From: a virus
Length of the DNA stretch: 34,894 nt
Reading direction: 5' to 3' (one strand)
IMG/VR virus record: IMGVR_UViG_3300022836_000021
Location: 1-34,894 of that record
The position numbers and the translations under genes are program-made. Below, one piece after another: positions 1-7,623 of this stretch. The number at the start of each line of letters is the position of its first letter. The stretch's first letter is position 1. The notes under the pieces are model-generated. The model ran no database searches, was not told the DNA's origin, and saw nothing but the letters and a program-made list of their open reading frames with translations.

Positions 1-1
1 A

Positions 2-172
2 AGAGATCAAACAGTGTTAAATGCACTTGCGCAAAACTATGATTTTTGCACTCTTAGTAAAACTTGGATGAGTATTGGAAAAATTAGACAACATAGTGCA
101 TTTTTAACACTTAAAGGAGAACAAAAAGTGTCTAGTAGATATCTTGAAAATTATAAGAAATACTTAACATGA
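2..172 (+). CDS. C-terminal end of a probable glycosyltransferase (partial)
   Basis: An open frame runs in from the left edge and stops at the TGA that overlaps the next ATG (ATGA). The visible 56 residues begin RDQTVLNALAQNYDF and include a short hydrophobic/aromatic stretch with TWMS. A DQ..LN element followed by a Trp is common near the C-terminus of nucleotide-diphospho-sugar transferases, and the next genes are glycan enzymes, so a glycosyltransferase is the best guess. The catalytic part lies outside the window, so the family is uncertain. Confidence 0.55.
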   Translation, partial: RDQTVLNALAQNYDFCTLSKTWMSIGKIRQHSAFLTLKGEQKVSSRYLENYKKYLT

Positions 173-873
173 TTACAGTTTATTGGTCAAATAGATATCC
201 TAACTTTGGAGACATTTTAACTCCTTTTGTATTAAATTATTATAATATAGCACATACTATGAGTTCAAATCCAGAGACTAGTGATGCAATGTGTATTGGG
301 TCTATTATACAACGGTCGACTAATAATATGATTGTATTAGGAAGCGGAGTTATGCATAGTAAACATAAATTAAATCCAGATGCTGATTATAGATTTGTTC
401 GTGGGCCATTAACAAGAGAAAAGATATTAAGTGCAGGCGGCTTGTGTCCAAAAATATACGGAGATCCCGCATTACTACTGCCATTATTTTGTAATGAAAG
501 TAAAAAAGAATACGATATTGGAATAGTTCCGCATTATGTAGATTATGATGAAATGAAGCTACAGTATCCAGAATACAATATTATTAATTTAAAAAATCAT
601 AATCCTTTAGAAGTTGCTAAAGAAATTACTAAATGTAGACAAATTATTTCTTCATCGTTGCATGGCATCATAGCAGCTCATGCATACGGTATTCCTGCTG
701 CTTGGATTAAATTTTCTAATAAAGTAAAAGGAAATGATATAAAATTTAAAGATTATTTTGCATCGGTTAATGTTGATACACATATTACATCTATATTAGA
801 TAACGTAAAATTTAGCACTGGTATATTACCCGATTTAAATAAGATCGAAGAAAAGTTTAAGGAGTTACTATGA
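169..873 (+). CDS. Polysaccharide pyruvyl transferase family protein
   Basis: This 234-aa protein matches the pyruvyl transferase (CsaB/WcaK-like) pattern. The N-terminus has NFGDILTPFVLNYY, the middle has RGPLT and GDPALLLPLF, and the C-terminal half has ISSSLHGIIAAHAYGIP, the family's conserved S.H....A...G.P signature. Family members move pyruvate from phosphoenolpyruvate onto sugars of surface polymers; here it could equally be a related glycosyl-transfer fold. It is shorter than many bacterial members (300 or more aa). ATGA overlaps on both sides place it in one translationally coupled glycan operon. Confidence 0.8.
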   Translation: MITVYWSNRYPNFGDILTPFVLNYYNIAHTMSSNPETSDAMCIGSIIQRSTNNMIVLGSGVMHSKHKLNPDADYRFVRGPLTREKILSAGGLCPKIYGDPALLLPLFCNESKKEYDIGIVPHYVDYDEMKLQYPEYNIINLKNHNPLEVAKEITKCRQIISSSLHGIIAAHAYGIPAAWIKFSNKVKGNDIKFKDYFASVNVDTHITSILDNVKFSTGILPDLNKIEEKFKELL

Positions 874-1544
874 ACTTAAAAGCAAAAGGATGTAGTACAC
901 CTGCACCTAATTTATTACAATTTAGATTATTAAAGTATGCATTAGAAGAATACAGTATTAATATTGAAAAATTAGATCCACTAGTTGATCATAGGAACGG
1001 TATTATAGATCTACAAGGAGTACAAATTGGGATTAAGTATCCTAAAGAATACTTAAATCATATATCATTATTAAATCATAAAAAACTATATGATTATTGC
1101 TTTGTAGGGCATTTTGAGTCTTTTGGCCGGCAACAGAGTTTAGAACCATTTATAGAAAAAAACAGTTATATTAAACATTCTACTGTCGGTAGGCAAAAAG
1201 AAAAATATGATTTTGATACACAATACTACCAAATAATTTGTAATTCTAAATTTGGTCTTGTTCCTAATCATGTTGATGCAAAGCGTCCTAAAAAATGGCA
1301 ACACCCAAATGCATGGAGTTACAGATTTATAGAAACAATTATTTGTAATACAGTTCCAGTATTATTTTGCGAAAGTCCTCTAGGAAGTAATTGGATCAAT
1401 GGATTTAAATTTTTATGGAACAACTCTAAATTTGATATTAACGACACTGAGTATCGAGATATAATTAAACATAATACTGCACTAGCAAATAGTCGCTATT
1501 TTCTTACACTTGACGAGCTCACTCAAATACAAAATTTATTGTAA
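870..1544 (+). CDS. Exostosin-like (GT47-type) glycosyltransferase
   Basis: A 224-aa protein whose C-terminal half carries SYRFIETIICNTVPVLF, the S.RF.E....G..PV.. signature of the exostosin nucleotide-sugar binding domain. It is preceded by the segment YQIICNSKFGLVPNH, typical of the strand before it. It probably transfers a sugar to a surface or virion glycan. The start is fixed by the ATGA overlap with the upstream gene. The N-terminal third is unfamiliar. No membrane segment is seen, so the enzyme should be cytoplasmic. Confidence 0.6.
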   Translation: MNLKAKGCSTPAPNLLQFRLLKYALEEYSINIEKLDPLVDHRNGIIDLQGVQIGIKYPKEYLNHISLLNHKKLYDYCFVGHFESFGRQQSLEPFIEKNSYIKHSTVGRQKEKYDFDTQYYQIICNSKFGLVPNHVDAKRPKKWQHPNAWSYRFIETIICNTVPVLFCESPLGSNWINGFKFLWNNSKFDINDTEYRDIIKHNTALANSRYFLTLDELTQIQNLL

Positions 1545-1552
1545 ACTGCATA

Positions 1553-1560
1553 TATAAATA
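1553..1560 (+). promoter_or_regulatory. T4-type late promoter box TATAAATA
   Basis: A perfect TATAAATA lies 5 nt before the ATG at 1566. In T4 the late box spans about -13 to -6, so transcription would begin on the A of the start codon and give a leaderless message for the nucleotidyltransferase-cupin gene. The only gap in the otherwise overlapping glycan cassette is here, which supports a real promoter. Confidence 0.65.
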
Positions 1561-1565
1561 TCTAT

Positions 1566-2342
1566 ATGAATAAAGTAGTATTAACCACCGGCGGATTTGA
1601 TCCTCTACACAGCGGACACATTGCCTATTTCAAAGCAGCACGAGAACTTGGAGATCATCTAGTAGTTGGTGTTAACTCAGATGAATGGCTAACTAGAAAG
1701 AAAGGCAGACCATTTATGCCTTTCGAAGAACGTTGTGCAATCATTAAAGAACTATCGTGTGTTGACGAAGTTATTGGATTTAACGACAGTGACGATACAG
1801 CAATAAGTGCTATAGATCAAGTACTAGCAACCAAAGGTACAAGTTGGCGTGTTGTGTTTGCTAATGGCGGCGATAGAACAAATAAGACTACCCCCGAGTA
1901 TGCTACATTCGGCGGACATCAAGATGTAGAGTTTGCATGGAAGGTGGGCGGTAGCAACAAAGCCAATAGTTCAAGTTGGATACTAGACGAATGGAAAACA
2001 CAAAAGACTGAACGTGACTGGGGTTACTGGCGTGTGTTAGATGACAGACCTGAGAAAGGTTACAAAGTAAAAGAACTTGTGATATATCCAGGCAAGGCAC
2101 TAAGCGACCAAAAACATTTTAAACGTTCAGAACAATGGATGGTACTGGAAGGTGTAGTTGATATGCAGACTGAGTGGAACGGAAATGTATCAGCACTAAA
2201 ATTAATACCGCACGGAATACCTTATGAGATTGGCAAGGAAGTTTGGCATCTAGCATCTAACAGTGGTACAGAAAATGCACACATACTAGAAATACAATGG
2301 GGTGAGTGCGTTGAAGAAGATATAGAAAGAAGAGACACATGA
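1566..2342 (+). CDS. Cytidylyltransferase-like domain fused to a phosphomannose-isomerase-type cupin
   Basis: Residues 1-145 form a nucleotidyltransferase of the HxGH class. GGFDPLHSGH (9-18) is the ATP-binding signature and NSSSW (134-138) sits where the family's ISST motif is expected, as in heptose-1-phosphate adenylyltransferase (HldE C-domain) and glycerol-3-phosphate cytidylyltransferase. Residues about 148-255 match the type II mannose-6-phosphate isomerase cupin (WRVLDD, KVKELVIYPGKALSDQKH, RSEQWMVLEG). The pair suggests one protein that isomerises and then nucleotidylates a sugar phosphate for the neighbouring transferases. The actual substrate cannot be read from sequence. It overlaps the next gene by 4 nt. 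Confidence 0.8.
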   Translation: MNKVVLTTGGFDPLHSGHIAYFKAARELGDHLVVGVNSDEWLTRKKGRPFMPFEERCAIIKELSCVDEVIGFNDSDDTAISAIDQVLATKGTSWRVVFANGGDRTNKTTPEYATFGGHQDVEFAWKVGGSNKANSSSWILDEWKTQKTERDWGYWRVLDDRPEKGYKVKELVIYPGKALSDQKHFKRSEQWMVLEGVVDMQTEWNGNVSALKLIPHGIPYEIGKEVWHLASNSGTENAHILEIQWGECVEEDIERRDT

Positions 2343-3022
2343 AAGTATTTGTAGGCTACGACCCAAGAGAAGACATAGCATATCAAGTATGCAAACACAG
2401 CATTGAACGGCATAGTCCGACTGCACAAGTTATTCCGCTAAAACAAAATGATCTTAAACGTCAAGGTTGGTATTCAAGATCCCCGGACAAACTTGCTAGT
2501 ACTGAATTTACATTTACTCGCTTCTTAGTTCCCGAACTTGTTAACTTTAGTGGTTGGGCAGTGTTTATGGATTGTGACATGTTACTTAGAACAGACATTG
2601 CAGAGTTGTATGCACAAGCAGATGATACAAAGGCAGTGATGTGTGTGCAACACAACTACGCACCTAAAGAAGGCACCAAAATGGATGGACAAACACAAAC
2701 AGTTTATCCACGCAAGAATTGGTCAAGTATGATGCTTATCAATTGCGGCCATCCTGCTAACAAAAGACTTGACATTGATTTAGTAAATGAGAAAGAACTT
2801 AACGGAGCATACTTTCATAGATTTAGTTGGCTAGAAAGTGATGATCTAATTGGTGAACTATCACCTGAATGGAATTGGTTAGTAGGACACTATAACGAGC
2901 CAGAGGATGGTGCACCAAAACTATTACACTACACAGAAGGCGGACCGTGGTTTGAAAACTATAGGAACTGTGAATACAATCAAGAATGGAAACAAGAATT
3001 ACAGGCGATGATGAATGGGTAA
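2339..3022 (+). CDS. GT8-like glycosyltransferase
   Basis: A 227-aa GT-A glycosyltransferase. WAVFMDCDMLL contains the metal-binding DxD (Asp78, Asp80). TEFTFTRFLVPEL (55-67) and the C-terminal HYTEGGPWF resemble LPS galactosyl/glucosyltransferases of family GT8, whose last motif contains a metal-binding His (H...G..KPW). It probably adds hexose from UDP-sugar to a lipopolysaccharide-like or virion glycan. It starts inside the end of the nucleotidyltransferase-cupin gene and itself overlaps the next start by 8 nt. Confidence 0.75.
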   Translation: MKVFVGYDPREDIAYQVCKHSIERHSPTAQVIPLKQNDLKRQGWYSRSPDKLASTEFTFTRFLVPELVNFSGWAVFMDCDMLLRTDIAELYAQADDTKAVMCVQHNYAPKEGTKMDGQTQTVYPRKNWSSMMLINCGHPANKRLDIDLVNEKELNGAYFHRFSWLESDDLIGELSPEWNWLVGHYNEPEDGAPKLLHYTEGGPWFENYRNCEYNQEWKQELQAMMNG

Positions 3023-3842
3023 AGTAGCAGCAATAGATAGTACAGGTGGCAACAACTATGCAAGAAAAGGTCACGATTATGATCCTTATTTGCGTAGTTT
3101 CATAGAAGGTGTTAGCGGTATAGAATCTAGTTGGGAGGCTGAAGAAAATACTGACAGTACTCTAATAATTAGAGGACTCGGCGGCGGGAGTCAAAAAGCT
3201 ATTAAACGTTGTTGGGCATCTGGCAGAAACTTTTATGCAATGGACACTGGTTATTTTGGAAACGGCAAACACAAAACTTGGCACCGTATTACATATAACG
3301 CACTGCAAAATATGCACGAAATGTTACCGTACGATAAATCAAGGCTAGAATTACAGCTAGGGCCTTTTAAAGAAATATACAAGCCATTTACGTCGGGTTC
3401 AAAGATCTTAGTATGTCCTCCCAGTGATAAAGTAATGAATATGTTCGGGCAGGGTACTGCTAAAGAATGGACAGAAAAATTAGTAGCAAATTTATCTACA
3501 CTAACAGATCGTCCTATTGAAATTAGAATGAAGCCTATTAGAAGCGAACGCATTAGTACAAAAACAATACAAGATGCACTGCAAGACGATGTACATTGTC
3601 TGATCACATACAATAGTATTGCTGCTACTGAAGCACTTATGGAAGGCAAACCTGCCATTACATTAGGACCAAATGCAGCACAATTAATTTGCGAAACAGA
3701 CCTAGCAAACTTGGAAAATCCTAAAATACCTACACGAGACGAAATGTTTGCATTCTTAACACACTTGTCGTACTCACAATTTACACAAGCTGAAATGGAA
3801 GATGGAACTGCTTGGCGTATACTACAGGAGACACAAGTATGA
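3015..3842 (+). CDS. GT-B-like surface-polysaccharide protein, paralogue 1
   Basis: A 275-aa protein without a recognised catalytic motif. Its C-terminal half resembles GT-B transferases of the capsule/CDP-glycerol type: a strand after SKILVCPPSD, then TDRPIEIRMKP, then YNSIAATEALMEGKPAITLG, the donor-binding ...S....A...G.P... signature. The C-terminus (ENPKIPTRDE, DGTAWRIL) recurs in the proteins at 3839 and 5609, so the three are diverged duplicates. A role in making or transferring a glycan is inferred from family and operon position. Confidence 0.55.
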   Translation: MGKVAAIDSTGGNNYARKGHDYDPYLRSFIEGVSGIESSWEAEENTDSTLIIRGLGGGSQKAIKRCWASGRNFYAMDTGYFGNGKHKTWHRITYNALQNMHEMLPYDKSRLELQLGPFKEIYKPFTSGSKILVCPPSDKVMNMFGQGTAKEWTEKLVANLSTLTDRPIEIRMKPIRSERISTKTIQDALQDDVHCLITYNSIAATEALMEGKPAITLGPNAAQLICETDLANLENPKIPTRDEMFAFLTHLSYSQFTQAEMEDGTAWRILQETQV

Positions 3843-4771
3843 CTATAACAGTTGCATCCTACCTAATGGGAATACCTCCGGGAAATACCAATCCAGAAAA
3901 GCCACAAATTATTGTAAACTTTATTGAAGGAGTATGGGCATGCGGTGATAAAGGCCAAATTGTTTGTGACTATACACCAGTTGACGTAGATGTTGCAGTA
4001 GTACAGGGATTCGTGCATCCAAACAGTAAAAATTCTCCACACTTAAATTTACGCAAATCAGTATTTGAAAAACAACAACAAAACGGCAAGCGTAGTATAA
4101 TTGTAGACAGTAACTTATTTTTATATGCTGATAAAGGAAACTCTAATCAATTTTTACGTTATAGTTATGATGGTGTATTTCCTAACACTGGCGAATATTG
4201 TAACGATGATCCTGATCCTGCACGGTGGGATTTAATTAGTAGTCGTTTAGGAATTAAGTTAAAGCCTCGTCAAACTACAGGTAATAATATTTTAATATGT
4301 TGCCAGCGTGACGGTGGCTGGAGTATGGACGGCATCCAACTTATGCCTTGGTTAATTAAAACTATCCAACAAATTAGAAAACATAGTGACCGAACAGTTG
4401 TAGTTAGATTTCATCCTGGAGATAAAGGCATTCTTAATCATAAAAGAATGTTAGCAAGGTATAGGCTGGCAAATGTACAAGTAAGTCATTCTGATCATAT
4501 ATTACAAGACTTTGCTGCTTCATATTGTGTAATAAATTATAATAGTAGCCCAACAATAGCAGCAGCTATTGAAGGTATTCCTACTATTGTATTAGACCCA
4601 ACTAACAGTCAAGCAGCAGAAGTATCTCATCATAAGTTGGCTGATATCGAAACGTTAAAAGAATTTGACAGAGAAAAGTGGATTCATAAAATGGCGCAAA
4701 TGCATTGGACACTAGACGAACTTAAAGACGGAACAGCATGGAAGCACCTAAGGAAGTGGGCAATAAAATGA
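3839..4771 (+). CDS. GT-B-like surface-polysaccharide protein, paralogue 2
   Basis: I chose the ATG at 3839 because it overlaps the upstream stop as ATGA, like most junctions in this operon; an in-frame ATG at 3812 would lie deep in the previous gene. The protein (310 aa) shares with its neighbours a NILICCQRDGGW strand, SDRTVVVRFHPGDKG and NSSPTIAAAIEGIPTIVLDP, the donor-site pattern of capsule-type GT-B enzymes. It ends DGTAWKHLRKW, close to the C-terminus of paralogue 1. Substrate unknown. Confidence 0.6.
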   Translation: MTITVASYLMGIPPGNTNPEKPQIIVNFIEGVWACGDKGQIVCDYTPVDVDVAVVQGFVHPNSKNSPHLNLRKSVFEKQQQNGKRSIIVDSNLFLYADKGNSNQFLRYSYDGVFPNTGEYCNDDPDPARWDLISSRLGIKLKPRQTTGNNILICCQRDGGWSMDGIQLMPWLIKTIQQIRKHSDRTVVVRFHPGDKGILNHKRMLARYRLANVQVSHSDHILQDFAASYCVINYNSSPTIAAAIEGIPTIVLDPTNSQAAEVSHHKLADIETLKEFDREKWIHKMAQMHWTLDELKDGTAWKHLRKWAIK

Positions 4772-5619
4772 GCAAGGCAATAACAGTAGTAACAACATTT
4801 CACCCAGCAGGGTTATCAAAGTACGGTCAGCGTATGATTGATAGTTTTGCATTAAACATTGACAAGCGTATTAAGTTGTTAGTGTATGCAGAGGATTGTA
4901 AGCCTGTTAATCCTGATCCAAGCCGCATTGAGATATTAGATGCAAAGGTAGCATTACCTAAACTAAATGCATTTAAATCAACATGGGGACATGTTCCTAA
5001 AGCTAATGGTGACATTACTAATGAGCCACAGCGCCACACACGCAAGGACTGGATGAAGAAATTCAAGTGGGACGCAGTTAGGTTCGCTAATAAAACATAC
5101 GCAGTGTATGACGCTTGTGTGCGTTCTAAGGACTGGTGTGTGTGGATGGACGCGGATACATATGTGCATAGCCCTTGGACGTACGAAGACTTTGCCGCGC
5201 AGTTACCAGACAACTCTTGGATCACTTATGTAGGCAGAGGCAAAGGATCGCAGACATGGCCAGAGTGCGGCTTCTACGGATTAAACTTAAATCATCCTGT
5301 GTGTCACGAGTTCCTTAAAGAGTTTGAAAGAGTATACGAAGAAGCAGACAACGGAATATTCTTGTTAGAAGAATGGCATGACAGTTTTGTGTTTGGAAGT
5401 ATATTAAACAATATGAAATTACAATTTCCTAATGCACACGATTATAGTGCTGAAATGTATTTGCGTGAAGCAAAGTCAGGAGGCGGAGGTCATCCGTTAA
5501 TTAATGGCGTACTAGGCAAATGGATTGACCATATGAAAGGTGGACGCAAAGACGCAGGCAAGTCGCAACGCAAAGACATCATGGTTAACAGAACAGAAGA
5601 TTATTGGAATGAAATTTAG
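4768..5619 (+). CDS. GT-A glycosyltransferase with DxD motif
   Basis: A 283-aa protein. WCVWMDADTYV holds the DxD (Asp128, Asp130 from the ATG at 4768) that binds the metal and nucleotide sugar. The segments before it (TRKDWMKKFKWDAVRFANKTYA) and after it (CGFYGLNLNHPVC, EEWHDSFVF) look like a conserved family in marine phages and bacterial glycan loci. The start at 4768 is chosen for its ATGA overlap and upstream AGGAAG. It ends with a Lys/Gly-rich tail. Transfer of a sugar to a glycan or glycoprotein is inferred. Confidence 0.65.
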   Translation: MSKAITVVTTFHPAGLSKYGQRMIDSFALNIDKRIKLLVYAEDCKPVNPDPSRIEILDAKVALPKLNAFKSTWGHVPKANGDITNEPQRHTRKDWMKKFKWDAVRFANKTYAVYDACVRSKDWCVWMDADTYVHSPWTYEDFAAQLPDNSWITYVGRGKGSQTWPECGFYGLNLNHPVCHEFLKEFERVYEEADNGIFLLEEWHDSFVFGSILNNMKLQFPNAHDYSAEMYLREAKSGGGGHPLINGVLGKWIDHMKGGRKDAGKSQRKDIMVNRTEDYWNEI

Positions 5620-6430
5620 TTTATGGACGGATTATGGCGCACTTAATAGCAAACCGGTTTTTGACGCTTTTGCAAATAGTCTTAATGACAATGGGCATAC
5701 TGTTGTTTATAACGATAGTAGTGCCAACGTTAACGTTATTTGGAGTGTTCTTTTTCACGGCCGCATGGCTAGAAACAGGCAAGTTTGGGATCAACACAAA
5801 CCTACAATAGTGTTAGAAGTAGGAGGCATTAAACGTGGTACGACATGGAAAGTAGGGCTCAATGGAATTAATCGTGATGCTTATTTTAGCAGTATGGGTA
5901 ATAATTCTGTACGTGCTAATAGCCTTGGGTTATATTTAAAGCCTAGACGCAGTGGCGATAACATTCTTATATGCGGACAACATGATAAGAGTTTACAATG
6001 GCAAGATATGCCGACAATGCAGCAATGGGTAACAGAAACAATAGCTACAATTAAAACAGTTAGTGACCGTCCTATTATATTTAGACCGCATCCTCGTTGC
6101 AGAGTAAACGTAGACAGTAGTGTTACAGTACAAACTCCTAACAAGATTCCCAACTCGTATGACGACTTTGACATGAGCTTTGATAACATATGGGCAACAG
6201 TAAGTTGGAACAGTAATCCAGGTATACACAGTGTAATTAATGGAGTCCCGGCGTTTGTAGGCAAAAGCTCACTAGCGTATGATGTTGCTAACACATTGTT
6301 GCTGTGGATAGAAAATCCACGTATGCCAGACAGAACACAGTGGCTTAATGACTACGCACATACTGAATATACACTTGAAGAAATATCACAAGGAATTCCA
6401 TTAAAGAACTTGACTTCTAAGCTAATCTAA
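5609..6430 (+). CDS. GT-B-like surface-polysaccharide protein, paralogue 3
   Basis: The start at 5609 (MKFSLW) overlaps the upstream gene by 11 nt. The 273-aa protein carries the same order of elements as the genes at 3015 and 3839: DNILICGQHD, SDRPIIFRPHPRC, then NSNPGIHSVINGVPAFVG and ENPRMPDRTQWL near the end. The conserved His/Arg in FRPHPR and the N...S...G.P segment are where this fold binds a nucleotide-sugar phosphate. It is the last gene of the glycan cassette; a new promoter begins in its final codons. Confidence 0.6.
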   Translation: MKFSLWTDYGALNSKPVFDAFANSLNDNGHTVVYNDSSANVNVIWSVLFHGRMARNRQVWDQHKPTIVLEVGGIKRGTTWKVGLNGINRDAYFSSMGNNSVRANSLGLYLKPRRSGDNILICGQHDKSLQWQDMPTMQQWVTETIATIKTVSDRPIIFRPHPRCRVNVDSSVTVQTPNKIPNSYDDFDMSFDNIWATVSWNSNPGIHSVINGVPAFVGKSSLAYDVANTLLLWIENPRMPDRTQWLNDYAHTEYTLEEISQGIPLKNLTSKLI

Positions 6431-6438
6431 GCTATAAT
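6410..6438 (+). promoter_or_regulatory. Strong sigma70-type promoter, leaderless start
   Basis: TTGACT (6410-6415), a 17-nt spacer and a perfect TATAAT (6433-6438). Six nt follow before the ATG at 6445, so the expected +1 is the A of the start codon. It lies inside the end of the previous gene and should drive the unknown protein and the UvsW pieces. Confidence 0.8.
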
Positions 6439-6444
6439 ACATGT

Positions 6445-7623
6445 ATGATATTAAATTTAGAAGATTGCTTAGAACACCTTGCAGGCATGCGTGAGTCACC
6501 TGTAAAATTCACTATCGAACAAACTGACTTTACTATTGTGACTAGTATTGCTAGACAGTGTTTTAAAGGTATGGCACTAACTGATAGACAGTCTGCACTT
6601 ATGCAAGAAAAACTGTTGCCTTATCGTGAACAATTTACTAATATAGATTGGGACTTTGATTATGCAGTTACGCAATTACGTCAGCCATTGCGCAGCATTG
6701 ATAGAAGCAAATATATTAAATTGCAAGACGACAACATTGTAGTTAGGTTTCCTTTTAACAAAACTGACATCTGTTACATACACGAATTTGCAAATAATGC
6801 TGAAGGGTATTATCATCAAAAAGGCACTCATATACACGAATTTACATATAACGAACGTAATATATTAAACTTATTGGATCGGTTTACAAAAAAAGAATTT
6901 GCAATTGACGAAGAATTATTAGAAATTTACAACAAAATAAAAGTTATAAATGATAATCCACAAGATCATCTTAGCGGTATAGGCGACGATTATAATTTAA
7001 TTAATATTAATCCTACACTTGTAGTTACGATACAAGATGAAGTCGGCGATACGTCTGCTGAAAGTTTTACAAAACTTTATGATCGTAGATTTAGATACGG
7101 GTTTAATCATGTTGCCAACTTAGACAAGGCAAGTAATCAACTTGTGCATGAAATTGCTTCACGCAAAGATAAAACATATCACAGTAAGCCTAGTGTTCAA
7201 TCAACACAAGATGTGCTAACTGCATTATGGGAGTTAGACAGATTTCCGTTATTAGTTGTACTGGATCCTACACATGCAGAAGAACAATTATATACGTTTG
7301 CAAATCATTATAGGGACATATTAGATTCAAACGAACAAAGTGTGTTGTTTCGGGCAGAGGAAAAGGACGCAGGCTTTAACCAATTGATTAAGGACAGAAA
7401 ATTAAACAATTGGGTTGACAGCACTACAAAAGTAGTGTATATTAGTAAGAGTAAGTTACCAAAGTTACTTGTTAAAAATAATTGGAAGCCTAATGCTACA
7501 TTTAGTTTTACAAGTTCAATGGACCGTTTTGTGGACAGTTATGTTTCATTTAACTGTGACTTAATAGTATACAGAGAAGAACAAATGAGTCCAATGAGGA
7601 GACATTCAAAATATTATGGCTAG
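6445..7623 (+). CDS. Conserved phage protein of unknown function upstream of UvsW
   Basis: A 392-aa soluble protein I do not recognise. It starts at the predicted transcription start of the promoter at 6410 and its stop overlaps the start of the UvsW N-terminal gene by 8 nt, so the two are translationally coupled. The C-terminal half has alternating strands and helices (FPLLVVLDPTHAEEQL, KVVYISKSKLPKLL, CDLIVYREEQMSPMRRHSKYYG). This vaguely recalls a nucleotide-binding fold but shows no Walker motif. Coupling to UvsW suggests a role in recombination or repair; that is inference. Confidence 0.6.
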   Translation: MILNLEDCLEHLAGMRESPVKFTIEQTDFTIVTSIARQCFKGMALTDRQSALMQEKLLPYREQFTNIDWDFDYAVTQLRQPLRSIDRSKYIKLQDDNIVVRFPFNKTDICYIHEFANNAEGYYHQKGTHIHEFTYNERNILNLLDRFTKKEFAIDEELLEIYNKIKVINDNPQDHLSGIGDDYNLININPTLVVTIQDEVGDTSAESFTKLYDRRFRYGFNHVANLDKASNQLVHEIASRKDKTYHSKPSVQSTQDVLTALWELDRFPLLVVLDPTHAEEQLYTFANHYRDILDSNEQSVLFRAEEKDAGFNQLIKDRKLNNWVDSTTKVVYISKSKLPKLLVKNNWKPNATFSFTSSMDRFVDSYVSFNCDLIVYREEQMSPMRRHSKYYG

